From NCBI RefSeq assembly GCF_004331675.1, contig NZ_SJSN01000005.1, forward strand, positions 186,001 to 250,000: a stretch of 64,000 nt of DNA, read 5' to 3'. The position numbers were made by a program, and so were the translations under genes. Of the stretch, positions 55,642 through 64,000 are shown one piece after another. The notes under the pieces were generated by a model. That model was not told the origin of the DNA, did no database searches, and worked only from the letters and a program-made list of their open reading frames with translations. Position 1 is the first letter of the stretch. Every line of letters starts with the position of its first letter. Origin of the DNA: Pedobacter frigidisoli. GTDB lineage: Bacteria; Bacteroidota; Bacteroidia; Sphingobacteriales; Sphingobacteriaceae.

Positions 55642-56110
55642 TCTCCGCTTTACAGCTGGGCTCGTGTTTAACAGGAAAATTTAACGAGTTTGCAATAAAA
55701 CACATTTTATTGGCTTCAATATGTAGCGATTCGGCAAGCTCATAGTGTGCCTTGTCTGCAATTAAAACCTGAGGATGCAAAGTAACTTCCCTAAACTTGC
55801 CGCTCCCATCTGCCGATTCTTCCATTGTTCCTACGGCCTCATCCTTATAATCGATTACCACAATTTCATTTTTAGAGCACAGGTGTAAATACCAAAGCAT
55901 GTGGCAGCTCGAAATAGAGGATAACAACAAGTCTTCGGGATTGTATTTGGATTTGTCGCCAAGAAAAGCAGAATCTGAAGAACCGGAAATATCGGATTTT
56001 CCTTTAATCGAAATCACATAATCTCGGTCGTAAGAACGATAATCCATTGTACCCGAGCCTTTATTGCCCGTCCAAGTAACTGTAGTTGAATATAAATGAT
56101 CTTTCGGCAT
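55634..56110 (-). CDS. OsmC family protein
   Basis: 158 aa. OsmC/Ohr family proteins are cysteine-based peroxidases; the two reactive cysteines here appear in LLLSSISSCHMLWYLHLC (first Cys within SSCH) and near the C-terminus (ANKMCFI). The central pattern NPEDLLLSSISSCH is diagnostic. It converges with the M1 gene across the CAACTG repeats. Confidence 0.88.
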   Translation of the reverse strand: MPKDHLYSTTVTWTGNKGSGTMDYRSYDRDYVISIKGKSDISGSSDSAFLGDKSKYNPEDLLLSSISSCHMLWYLHLCSKNEIVVIDYKDEAVGTMEESADGSGKFREVTLHPQVLIADKAHYELAESLHIEANKMCFIANSLNFPVKHEPSCKAENS

Positions 56111-56574
56111 GATAAAATTGGTTAGAATTGTATTGCCAATTTAAGAAAATATTATGGTGATTGAGATTTTTAAACATCAATTTATTTTGACTTGTACACC
56201 TCGGAAGGCAATGTATGGAGGTATTTGGTTTACGAATCGTTACGATTGAAAGTATGTTAATTTTTGTGATTGGTTCAGAATGGTTTACAACGCTTTAGGG
56301 GAAATAAGCTTTTAAAAAGAACCATTTACTTTGTTAATTAAACCCAATAGCAGCGGCAGCTCCCGATATTTCATCGGGACTATAGCGAACATTGGGGCTG
56401 CTATTTCCGAAGAATTGCTGAGCGTTCATTTTCAAATTAATTCAGAAAAACATTATCCATAATAACTCTGACATTAACCATTCCTTTACAACCTACTGTA
56501 TTAAATCGATTAATGGATTGGTTTTTGTTTAATTTAAATATTACTTATTAATTTAGCCGTTACAACAAAACAAC
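56111..56574. other. 464-bp intergenic region with one palindromic element
   Basis: At 56346-56405, AATAGCAGC and GCTGCTATT close a stem enclosing a second hairpin TCCCGAT-ATTTC-ATCGGGA and the CTATAGCGAAC piece. The rest is AT-rich and should hold promoters for the two divergent genes. No gene is seen. Confidence 0.5.
56346..56405. repeat. GC-richer dispersed palindromic element
   Basis: 60-bp element with a perfect 9-bp outer inverted repeat and inner 7-bp hairpin. The arrangement resembles the element at 34988-35065 (inner hairpin, AGCGAA piece, outer arms). Confidence 0.55.
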
Positions 56575-58275
56575 GTGAAAAAAAATCTATTCCTAGCAAT
56601 ATTTGCCTGCATTATTACATTTTCGGCAAGTGCACAAAAACAATCTTATTTAGAAATGTTAGCCAATCAGCCTAAATGGGTTGATTCGGCATTTAAAAAA
56701 CTGAACCGTAGAGAACGCATCGCACAGATGTTTTTCGTTCGGGCGCATACAAACTTGGGCAAAAAATATTCTGACTCGGTTGGGATGGTGATTAAGAAAG
56801 AGCAGCTTGGAGGTGTTATCTTTTTTCAGGGCGGACCAGGCAGACAAGCAACCGTGACCAATGCCTATCAAAAGGTTAGTCATGTGCCTTTAATCATCGC
56901 TAACGATGGCGAATGGGGCTTGGGCATGCGATTGGATAGCACAATTTCCTTCCCTTACCAGATGACTTTAGGCGCCATCCAGAATAAGGATTTGATTTAC
57001 AAAATGGGGCAAGAAGTGGCGAAGGACTTTAAGCGAATGGGTATGCAAATGAATTTAGCGCCCGATGCCGACATTAACAACAACGCCAAAAACCCTGTAA
57101 TTAATTACCGTTCTTTCGGCGAAAATAAATATAATGTGGCGACCAAAGCGGCTGCCTACATGAAAGGGATGCAAGATGGCGGCTTGCTAACAACGTTAAA
57201 ACATTTCCCTGGTCATGGCGATACGGATGTAGATTCGCATTACGATTTGCCCCAACTTACTTTTAGTGCAGCACGATTGGATAGCTTGGAAATGTATCCC
57301 TTTAAAGAATTGATTAAGCAAGGCGCATCGGGAATTATGATTGCCCACATGAATATCCCATCGTTAGATAATACACCAAATTTACCATCTACCTTATCAA
57401 AACCAATTGTTACGGGCATTTTGAAAGAGAAACTGGGCTTTAAAGGCTTGATTATTTCTGATGCGATGGACATGAAAGGCGTGGTTAAATATTTCAAAAA
57501 TGGCGAAGCCGACTTATTGGGAATAATTGCAGGCAATGATATCTTGGAGCTTTCGGAAAATAGCGATAGAGCTATTAATTTAGTCCGTAAAGCAGTTCGT
57601 CAAAATAGAATTGATATAAAAACCATTGATGAAAGCGTACGTAAGATTCTAACTGCAAAATATTGGGCAGGCTTGAATAAACGCGACACCATTGTAACGC
57701 AAGGTATTATTGCTGGTGTAAATCGTAATTCCAGCAATGCTTTGGTTCAGGAATTGGCTAATGCTTCGGTTACTTTATTAAAAGGGAAAAATTACATCAA
57801 AAACATGATTCCGATTAGAAGAACGGCGATTATTAGTATCGGTGTTCCATCGGTTACGAAATTCCAAAAAGAAGTTTCGAAAGGTTTTTACAACTCTGTT
57901 TACTACGTTTTGGACAAGGATGCAAATGCAACCCAAATTTCTAACATCGCTCGTGAAATTGGCGCTTTTGACCAAGTGATTGTCGGCATTCACGATAGTA
58001 GAGCGAGACCAGGAAATAATATTCCATTAAATGCTGGAGTGAAAAATTTCATAAAAGAATTAACCACTAAAAACTCGGTTTTTGCGCTATTTGCAAATCC
58101 ATATAATTTAGCAGGATTGCCTGGCTTAGAGAACAGCAAAGGGTTAGTCATTGGTTATCAGAAAGAAGATTACATGCAGATTTCGGCAGCGGCAGTGATT
58201 AATAATCGCTTAGTGCCAACTGGAAAATTACCTGTGAGTATTTTGCCGAATTATAAGTTTGGCGATGGGTTGTAG
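56575..58275 (+). CDS. Glycoside hydrolase family 3, beta-N-acetylhexosaminidase (NagZ-like)
   Basis: 566 aa with a signal peptide (1-20), so periplasmic or exported, unlike cytosolic NagZ of proteobacteria. The GH3 N-terminal barrel (about 40-350) has KHFPGHGDTDVDSH (the NagZ Asp-His motif) and the catalytic nucleophile in LIISDAMDMKGV. The second domain (about 380-560) is the usual GH3 alpha/beta sandwich. The start is GTG at 56575. Releases GlcNAc from muropeptides or chitin-like substrates. MurQ at 6594 could take part in the same recycling. Confidence 0.9.
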   Translation: MKKNLFLAIFACIITFSASAQKQSYLEMLANQPKWVDSAFKKLNRRERIAQMFFVRAHTNLGKKYSDSVGMVIKKEQLGGVIFFQGGPGRQATVTNAYQKVSHVPLIIANDGEWGLGMRLDSTISFPYQMTLGAIQNKDLIYKMGQEVAKDFKRMGMQMNLAPDADINNNAKNPVINYRSFGENKYNVATKAAAYMKGMQDGGLLTTLKHFPGHGDTDVDSHYDLPQLTFSAARLDSLEMYPFKELIKQGASGIMIAHMNIPSLDNTPNLPSTLSKPIVTGILKEKLGFKGLIISDAMDMKGVVKYFKNGEADLLGIIAGNDILELSENSDRAINLVRKAVRQNRIDIKTIDESVRKILTAKYWAGLNKRDTIVTQGIIAGVNRNSSNALVQELANASVTLLKGKNYIKNMIPIRRTAIISIGVPSVTKFQKEVSKGFYNSVYYVLDKDANATQISNIAREIGAFDQVIVGIHDSRARPGNNIPLNAGVKNFIKELTTKNSVFALFANPYNLAGLPGLENSKGLVIGYQKEDYMQISAAAVINNRLVPTGKLPVSILPNYKFGDGL

Positions 58276-58310
58276 ACCCCTCCCAACCCTCCCCTGAAAG
58301 GGGGGGCTTA
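58276..58310. repeat. CCCTCCC...GGGGGG repeat after the GH3 gene
   Basis: A C-rich tract CCCCTCCCAACCCTCCCC followed by GGGGGGG, a short palindrome of the kind scattered behind Bacteroidota genes. Confidence 0.4.
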
Positions 58311-58375
58311 GCGAGATTCATAAATGGAAAGTGGCAAGATTTAATTACAAAGTTATTAAGAACACCAACGAGATG

Positions 58376-58398
58376 CCAGATAAATAATCTGGAATTTT
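58376..58398 (+). terminator. Hairpin downstream of GH3
   Basis: CCAGAT and ATCTGG pair around AAATA, followed by a run AATTTTTTG. A plausible late terminator of the GH3 gene. Confidence 0.6.
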
Positions 58399-58548
58399 TT
58401 GTTTAACTCAATTTCCGAGTAAGCATAGAATTTACGGAGTAGTTGTAGCAAAAGGCCTCTGGTCTTTCAGCTTTAGTCTTTTAGCTTGATAAAAAACTTA
58501 AAACAATTCTCTTATCTAAATCATTATCTATTTATAAAACTCAAAGTT

Positions 58549-58761
58549 ATGATAGACCCAAAAGATGAAGATTATTCGAACGACCCGAACGATGCTTTAC
58601 GCAGAGAAGACGATACAGAAAATATTAATGAATTAGATGGCGATGATACCAACATAGAACACGATAAGGATTTGTTGGAACAAGCTGATGAAGCATCAAG
58701 AGCATCTTACGAATTAAACGTAGATGACCTAAAAGATGATGAAGACGATTTAGATGACTAA
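58549..58761 (+). CDS. Small acidic protein, 70 aa
   Basis: From the ATG at 58549 (a longer frame to 58486 adds a hydrophobic leader from AT-rich sequence and is less likely). Most residues are Asp, Glu, Asn and Lys (DPKDEDYSNDPND, ending DLKDDEDDLDD); no signal or membrane segment. Similar acidic stretches occur in conserved Bacteroidota hypotheticals. A terminator follows 5 bp after the stop, supporting a real gene. Function unknown. Confidence 0.65.
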   Translation: MIDPKDEDYSNDPNDALRREDDTENINELDGDDTNIEHDKDLLEQADEASRASYELNVDDLKDDEDDLDD

Positions 58762-58765
58762 AAGG

Positions 58766-58815
58766 AAAGCCGCAGATTCGCAGATTAATATCTGAAAATC
58801 TGCGGCTTTTTATTA
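58766..58815 (+). terminator. Terminator of the small acidic gene
   Basis: AAAGCCGCAGATT pairs with AATCTGCGGCTTT around a 23-nt loop and is followed by TTTTATT. Confidence 0.8.
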
Positions 58816-58860
58816 GCGTTGGATTTTGCCCTCTACCCCATGCCTTTAAACCCTCTACCT

Positions 58861-59394
58861 CTATTTAGCTTTTGGCTTATATGTTTCAGGATTTACGGCA
58901 GCAACCGTCCAGCCTTTTAAGAATGATATTGTTTTTTTAACATCGTGACCAACTTTCTTTTTACCATTTGCACCGATTTCATCAGTTTCTAGATAAGCAG
59001 AATTTTCGATGTGCAACACTTTTCCTTTTCCATCCAATACTACAAAAACAGGATAACCAAAACGGTTGGGGAAACCTAAATATTTCATGGCTTCATCATT
59101 GTGGTGGTCTTTATCCCAGTTCACCAACACATATTCGTAATTATCGTTAATGGTTTGTTTCAATATTGCAGTGGTATCAACCAAATTGTGAAAGGCAATA
59201 CACCAGCTGCACCAATTTCCACCAACCTGAACCAAAACATGTTTGTTTGCCTTAGCTGCCTTTTCTGTGGCTGCTTTCAAATCTCCTAATGCGTTTGCTT
59301 CAGGGTTGTAAATATGTACACCCGCTGCCTTTTCCTGACTAAAAGCCGCAGTTGAAATAAATGCAGCCGTTAAGAATATTAATATTTTCTTCAT
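58861..59394 (-). CDS. Thioredoxin-fold protein, secreted
   Basis: 177 aa with a signal peptide (1-20, ending SAAFSQ), so periplasmic. The thioredoxin-like motif is GGNWCSWCIAF (W-C-x-x-C), preceded by HVLVQVG. Family: thioredoxin_7/DUF255-like. It may reduce or isomerise disulfides or handle heme-type cysteines. Divergent from TatD. Confidence 0.85.
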   Translation of the reverse strand: MKKILIFLTAAFISTAAFSQEKAAGVHIYNPEANALGDLKAATEKAAKANKHVLVQVGGNWCSWCIAFHNLVDTTAILKQTINDNYEYVLVNWDKDHHNDEAMKYLGFPNRFGYPVFVVLDGKGKVLHIENSAYLETDEIGANGKKKVGHDVKKTISFLKGWTVAAVNPETYKPKAK

Positions 59395-59491
59395 GATTTT
59401 TTAGAATGATGCTGTAAAATTAATAAAGTCTACTAATTTTATAGATTATTATCGAATTCTTTACAGAGCGGATACATTTTAACTTTTAGAA

Positions 59492-60157
59492 ATGCTATAT
59501 CTTGATATTCATACCCATCAGCCTATACCAAAACAGCACGTTCAAAGCATTTTGAGTCTATCCTTAACTGATGATGATTTATATCCGCTAACGAACGCAA
59601 CTTCAGTTTCAGTTGGATTACATCCTTGGTTTGCTAAATTGCAAAATCTGGAATTTCAATTGCAAAATCTTGAGATTAAAGTGCAACAACCAAATGTTAA
59701 AATGATTGGTGAATGTGGCTTGGATAAGTTGCGAGGCGAAAGCTTGGCCAATCAGATTATCATTCTTGAAAAGCAAATTGGGCTAGCCGAGAAATTGAAC
59801 AAACCAATTATTCTTCATTGCGTTAAAAGTTTTGCTGAATTAATCGAGATAAAAGATAAACTGAAAGTTAAAGTTCCGATGATTATTCATGGTTTTAACA
59901 AGAATGAAGAACTCGGAAAACAATTAATTTCCAAAGGATTTCTGCTCTCTTTTGGAACGTCGATTTTAAGAACGGATTCAGGAGCTGCAAAATTGATTCA
60001 AGATATCAATAACTTTTTTTTAGAGACTGATGATTCAGTAACGCCCATTGAGGAAATTTATCTGGCTGCTGCTAATTTAAAAAAATGTTCGGTTGATGAA
60101 TTGAAAGCACGTATTTTTGCCGACTGGAAGAAATTGAATTTAACCCCAAGCCCCTAA
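59492..60157 (+). CDS. TatD family metal-dependent hydrolase
   Basis: 221 aa, cytoplasmic. The metal-site histidines appear in LDIHTHQP, then GLHPWFA, GECGLDK, PIILHCVKS and IIHGF, in the usual TatD order; the C-terminal Asp is in ETDDS. TatD proteins are DNases. It is slightly short. Its last codons (acc cca agc ccc taa) come from an inverted-repeat element at 60140-60226, so the natural C-terminus may have been altered. 70 bp before TcdA. Confidence 0.88.
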   Translation: MLYLDIHTHQPIPKQHVQSILSLSLTDDDLYPLTNATSVSVGLHPWFAKLQNLEFQLQNLEIKVQQPNVKMIGECGLDKLRGESLANQIIILEKQIGLAEKLNKPIILHCVKSFAELIEIKDKLKVKVPMIIHGFNKNEELGKQLISKGFLLSFGTSILRTDSGAAKLIQDINNFFLETDDSVTPIEEIYLAAANLKKCSVDELKARIFADWKKLNLTPSP

Positions 60158-60226
60158 AGGGGCTTTAGTGGGACAAAAAATTATATATTTTTAAATTTAA
60201 ACTCCCCTTTAGGGGTTGGGGGTTAA
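60140..60226. repeat. Inverted repeat spanning the TatD stop and the TcdA start region
   Basis: TTAACCCCAAGCCCCTAAAGGGG (60140-60162) and CCCCTTTAGGGGTTGGGGGTTAA (60204-60226) are near-perfect inverted copies. The left arm encodes the last residues and stop of TatD; the right arm ends 1 bp before the TcdA ATG and carries its probable G-rich ribosome-binding site. Confidence 0.7.
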
Positions 60227-60227
60227 T

Positions 60228-61022
60228 ATGTCTGATACAAGCTGGCTTTCACGGTCTGCCCTTTTAGTTGGGAATGATGGAATTGATAAACTGCAATCCA
60301 AACATGTTTTGGTTATCGGTTTGGGTGGCGTGGGTTCTTTCGCAGCCGAATTTATTTGCCGTTCGGGCATTGGCGAAATGACCATCGTTGATGGCGATGT
60401 GGTTGACCCAACAAATCGCAACAGACAATTACCTGCTTTAGCAACAAATCACGGTGTAAGTAAAGCGGCCATCATGCAAGAACGTTTGCTGGCGATAAAT
60501 CCTGAATTAAAACTTCATGTGGTAAATACTTTTCTCACACCCGAAAAATGCAGGGAAATTTTAGAGTCGAAATTCGATTATATTATGGATTGTATCGACA
60601 GTGTGATGCCGAAGATTACTTTGCTTTCTACTGCTTTAGAAAAAAATATTCCGATTGTAACCTCAATGGGTGCTGGTGGCAAAATGGACCCAACCAAGTT
60701 GAGAATTACAATGCTACCTGATACTTATCAATGTGTTTTCGCCAGTTATGTGCGTAAAAGATTGAATAAACTTATTGGAGCCGATAAAATTAAAGCCGTT
60801 TTTTCTACCGAAGAAATGGATAAAAACTCTATGATTATGACCGACGGAAGCAATTTCAAACGTTCTGCTTATGGAACGGTTTCATATCTTCCTGCAGCAT
60901 TTGGTGGCGCTTGCGCATCGGTTGTGATTCGGGATTTATTAGATTTAAAAATCGAAATGGCCCAAAGACCAGCGAGGATTAGTCATAAAACATTGGCTAA
61001 GAAAAAGAAGAAAAGTTCATAG
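60228..61022 (+). CDS. tcdA: tRNA threonylcarbamoyladenosine dehydratase
   Basis: 264 aa from ATG 60228 (a longer frame to 60216 begins TTG). E1-like ATP-binding fold of the TcdA/ThiF/MoeB group: VIGLGGVGSFAAEF, DGDVVDPTNRNRQ, DCIDSV and a C-terminal AFGGACAS. It cyclises t6A in tRNA. The Lys-rich tail (KKKKKSS) is an extra. Same strand as TatD, starting right at the repeat. Confidence 0.93.
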   Translation: MSDTSWLSRSALLVGNDGIDKLQSKHVLVIGLGGVGSFAAEFICRSGIGEMTIVDGDVVDPTNRNRQLPALATNHGVSKAAIMQERLLAINPELKLHVVNTFLTPEKCREILESKFDYIMDCIDSVMPKITLLSTALEKNIPIVTSMGAGGKMDPTKLRITMLPDTYQCVFASYVRKRLNKLIGADKIKAVFSTEEMDKNSMIMTDGSNFKRSAYGTVSYLPAAFGGACASVVIRDLLDLKIEMAQRPARISHKTLAKKKKKSS

Positions 61023-61032
61023 CGTTAATTGG

Positions 61033-61048
61033 TTCGTGAGGACACGAA
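61033..61048. repeat. TTCGTG-AGGA-CACGAA palindrome
   Basis: Identical to the copy at 49436-49451. It is followed by a second stem: ATGATTTCGGGAA and TTCCGAAACGAAATCAT (61083-61139), directly before the next gene. Confidence 0.55.
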
Positions 61049-61142
61049 ACAAGGCAGCAAGGTTTCGACCAATTGTGGATATCATGATTTCGGGAAAATT
61101 TTAAATTGTTGTAAGTTTAAAATTCCGAAACGAAATCATTTT

Positions 61143-64000
61143 ATGCCCCAACCCGTAAAAATTCTTCAAGCCTCCGCAGGTTCAGGTAAAACGTTCAGTC
61201 TCACTGCACATTACCTTACACTATTATTTTCTGGCGAGAACAAATACCGCGAAATTTTAGCCGTAACCTTTACCAATAAGGCTACAGAAGAAATGAAAAC
61301 CAGAATTTTAGAAGTGCTACTTGGTTTTGCAAAAGGCGACCCATCAAGAAAAATTGAAGATTATCGGATGCTGGTTTTGGCATCTCATCCAGAGCTCAAA
61401 GCGGAAAATCTAAAGCTTAAAGCAGATGCAATTTATCGCAAAATCCTGCATGACTACAGTCGTTTTTCGGTAAGTACGATTGATGGTTTTGTACAAAAAG
61501 TAATTCGTGGTTTTGCTTTTGAGCTGGGCTTAGAAAGTGGCTATAGTTTGGAAATGAATACCGAAAAGGTAAAAAAGGAACTCACCACTAAACTGGAAAA
61601 ATTACTAGATGAGAAAGACAATTTGTTGCAGTGGGTTGTAGAATTAGCACTAGACAGAATCAGCAATAACAAATCGTGGAATTACAATGCCGAACTTCTA
61701 AAACTTGTCGGCGAAGTTTTTAAGGATAAATTCTCATCCTTTGAACTTGCAGTAAATAGCTTTGGAACTGAAAATACCGATGTCGTTTTTAAAAAATATA
61801 TCGATTTCTCTAAAAATTTAATCAAGAAATTTGAAACAGATATTGTCGATTTGGCCGAAACGGCACTTGGCATTATTGAAGTAAGTGGCTTTTCTGCTGA
61901 TGATTTTAAGGGTAAAAGTCGCTCGCCGTTATTAAAGTTCAGAAGCATAATGACTGGCAATTTTGCTGATGTAGAAAAAGTTTTGAAGCTTATTGATGAT
62001 GAAGAAAATTGGTTTCCAAAAGGAAAATCAAACGAACTTTTTAGCGACATCAATCCTATTTTACATCGAATAGCAAACCTTTATAATACAGGAATCGGCG
62101 ATTACACCTTAGCCAAAGCATTTATCAAAAACGGTTACTTTTTGCGTTTAATGCAAGAAATAGCAGTTTTATTAACCGAATATCGTGAAGAAAACGAGAC
62201 GCTTTTAATCAGCGATGCACAAAAACTATTAAACGGAATCGCAAAAGATGCAGGTGAAAATCCATCCTTTATTTGGGAGAAAATGGGAAACAGATACCGA
62301 AACTTTCTTTTTGATGAATTTCAGGATACATCAGGCAACCAATGGGACAGCTTTTTCCCTTTAGTCGACAATGCGGTTTCGACTCATAATGGAAAACTCC
62401 ACGACCATTTAATTGTTGGCGATGCTAAACAATCTATTTACAGATGGCGGGATGGCGATTATAAGTTATTGCATCAAAAAGCCAAAGCCGATATACTGGA
62501 GCATAATGTCTTCGATGATAAACTTCTGGAGAATTACAGGAGTACGGAAGAAATCATCAATTTCAACAATCAATTGTATCAGAAATTGGCGGTGCTTTTG
62601 CAAGAGAAAATCAATGGAGAAGTTCCTTTGGATGATGAGTTATTGAGCAATTTTTGGAATCATCCAGCCAATCAATACAACAACATCATCACGAATATTT
62701 ACAAAGGCGTAGAGCAAAATACACACCCAAAAACAATCAAAGGCGGGATTATCAAAATTAAAAAAATCGAGTTCGATAAACCTAAAAATAATGTAGATGG
62801 AATTGTAGAAACCATTGTTACCGATACAGAACCCGAAAATAAAAAGGAAGCTTCACTGGCAGAAATGCTACAAGAAGTGAGGCTTCTGTTAAACGAAAAA
62901 GGTTATCAGCAACGCGAAATAGGCATTTTGGTGCGCTCAAATGCTGAAGCTACCGAAGTGGTTAATGCTTTAATGGAAGCTGGTTTGGACGTAATATCTG
63001 GCGAAGCCCTAAAAATTGCAAGCAGTACGGCCATCAAGCTCATCATTAATCTGTTAAAATTGCTAATTGTAAGTCCTGCTAATTCTGCTTTGTACAAGGC
63101 AAACTGTATTGCTTTATATGCGCAGTTGCATGAAAAACCAATTAATGGCGACGAATATTTTGCATTGAAAGATTTAGCAATGGAGCATCTGCAACATGTT
63201 TTGCCAGCAGATTTCTGCCTCAATTATAAAACCTGGATGGCTTTGCCCGTTTCAGAATTGATAGAAAAAATAATCACGGCTTTCGAGTTGGATACTTACC
63301 AAAAGAACGGAATAAATCCATTTCTGCCCTATCTATTAGCCTTTAGGGATTTGACAAACAAAGCATCGCGACAGGGAGAAAAAGGCATTTCTTCGTTTTT
63401 AAAATGGTGGGAAGAAGAGGGCCATAACAAGAATTTGCCATCACCAGAAACCGCAAATGCAATCCAGGTAATGACCATCCATAAATCGAAAGGCTTGGCA
63501 TTTAGGGCTGTATTTATTCCTTTTTGCGAATGGCCTTTGGGCGGGAAAGCCAACAACGCTTTTTGGGTACCGATGGAGGGAACGCCTTATGAAGATTTGC
63601 AAAGCATTCCGCTTCAATTTACGAGTACTTTAAAAGGTTCGAGCGTGGCTAAATATTATCTCGAAGAGCTTTTGATGAATTATATGGATGCCTTGAACAG
63701 TCTTTATGTGGCTACCACAAGAGCCAAGGATTACATTTATATTTCATTTGCTGGGAAGAAAAAACCATCGCTTAGCCATATTGGCGATGCCGTTTTTAGT
63801 GCTTATGCAGAAGATTTTGAACATACAGATGAAATTCAAATCGGCACATTTTCGAATAAAGGAGATGGTATTGAAAGTTTAAAGGCATTGAATCTAGCTA
63901 CTTATCCAACAACTGACAGGCTGGAAGATGTTTATGAGGAAAGCGAAAACAGGCCACAGCGATATATAGACAATATTACCAAATCTGGCAAAAAGGGAAG
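61143..64000 (+). CDS. UvrD/AddA-like ATP-dependent helicase-nuclease (partial, C-terminus cut by window edge)
   Basis: About 952 residues are visible from the ATG at 61143; the frame is open to base 64000. Family motifs in order: Walker A ASAGSGKTFSLT, VTFTNKATEEMKTR, DEFQDTS (Walker B), VGDAKQSIYRWR, VMTIHKSKGLAFRAVF and the VATTRAKDY box of superfamily 1A helicases. This matches the UvrD-helicase/RecB-like proteins (AddA type) of Bacteroidota that start double-strand break repair. The C-terminal nuclease part is mostly beyond the window, so it cannot be judged. Confidence 0.9.
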   Translation, partial: MPQPVKILQASAGSGKTFSLTAHYLTLLFSGENKYREILAVTFTNKATEEMKTRILEVLLGFAKGDPSRKIEDYRMLVLASHPELKAENLKLKADAIYRKILHDYSRFSVSTIDGFVQKVIRGFAFELGLESGYSLEMNTEKVKKELTTKLEKLLDEKDNLLQWVVELALDRISNNKSWNYNAELLKLVGEVFKDKFSSFELAVNSFGTENTDVVFKKYIDFSKNLIKKFETDIVDLAETALGIIEVSGFSADDFKGKSRSPLLKFRSIMTGNFADVEKVLKLIDDEENWFPKGKSNELFSDINPILHRIANLYNTGIGDYTLAKAFIKNGYFLRLMQEIAVLLTEYREENETLLISDAQKLLNGIAKDAGENPSFIWEKMGNRYRNFLFDEFQDTSGNQWDSFFPLVDNAVSTHNGKLHDHLIVGDAKQSIYRWRDGDYKLLHQKAKADILEHNVFDDKLLENYRSTEEIINFNNQLYQKLAVLLQEKINGEVPLDDELLSNFWNHPANQYNNIITNIYKGVEQNTHPKTIKGGIIKIKKIEFDKPKNNVDGIVETIVTDTEPENKKEASLAEMLQEVRLLLNEKGYQQREIGILVRSNAEATEVVNALMEAGLDVISGEALKIASSTAIKLIINLLKLLIVSPANSALYKANCIALYAQLHEKPINGDEYFALKDLAMEHLQHVLPADFCLNYKTWMALPVSELIEKIITAFELDTYQKNGINPFLPYLLAFRDLTNKASRQGEKGISSFLKWWEEEGHNKNLPSPETANAIQVMTIHKSKGLAFRAVFIPFCEWPLGGKANNAFWVPMEGTPYEDLQSIPLQFTSTLKGSSVAKYYLEELLMNYMDALNSLYVATTRAKDYIYISFAGKKKPSLSHIGDAVFSAYAEDFEHTDEIQIGTFSNKGDGIESLKALNLATYPTTDRLEDVYEESENRPQRYIDNITKSGKKG

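Overview
The window looks like chromosome of a Bacteroidota bacterium, most likely family Sphingobacteriaceae (Pedobacter or a close relative). This is inferred from: a SusC/SusD pair with its own ECF sigma/FecR switch; -7 promoter boxes of the form TAnnTTTG; MetH and MetF behind a SAM-I riboswitch; lipoproteins ending their signal in C-K-K; and many short palindromic intergenic repeats. Both ends cut genes: metF at the left and a RecB/AddA-like helicase-nuclease at the right.

Layout. 1-5.0 kb: metH-metF behind a SAM-I riboswitch, all on the minus strand. 5-10.4 kb: Bax inhibitor-1 protein, an unknown protein, MurQ, a C-terminal processing protease and two GNAT acetyltransferases. 11-13.3 kb: GTPases Der and Era. 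13.4-14.2 kb: two tandem tRNA-fMet/tRNA-Glu pairs. 14.4-18 kb: AI-2E-type permease and two convergent L,D-transpeptidases. 18.5-28.8 kb is the most striking part: Ser/Thr kinase, FhaA-like protein, a 32-residue membrane peptide, PP2C phosphatase with a membrane anchor and outer domain, a giant SEDS (RodA/FtsW)-penicillin-binding-protein fusion, an FHA protein and a second, very similar kinase. An orphan type VI Hcp protein follows convergently.

29.5-36.4 kb: small accessory genes (CDGSH protein, GNAT, AraC regulator with SDR, MarR-MFS-isochorismatase operon, HxlR regulator, two lysine-rich proteins). 36.9-46.5 kb: a polysaccharide-utilisation locus, ECF sigma - FecR - SusC - SusD - PKD lipoprotein - GH16 glucanase, all minus strand and probably for a beta-glucan such as laminarin. 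46.7-49.3 kb: ArsR plus Old Yellow Enzyme, and pirin. 49.5-52.3 kb: a second ECF sigma with a membrane partner, and a secreted-repeat lipoprotein. 52.3-64 kb: HIT protein, GreA (with a terminator-like leader), M1 peptidase, OsmC, GH3 (NagZ-like), a small acidic protein, a thioredoxin-like protein, TatD, TcdA and the helicase-nuclease.

How they fit together: the kinase/FHA/PP2C/SEDS-PBP locus has the same parts list as the actinobacterial fhaA-fhaB-pstP-rodA-pbpA-pknA-pknB operon, here with rodA and pbpA fused. I infer a phospho-signalling module that controls peptidoglycan synthesis. Two L,D-transpeptidases beside it, and MurQ and a NagZ-like enzyme elsewhere in the window, add to the cell-wall theme. 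All functions are read from motifs and family knowledge; no database search was run.
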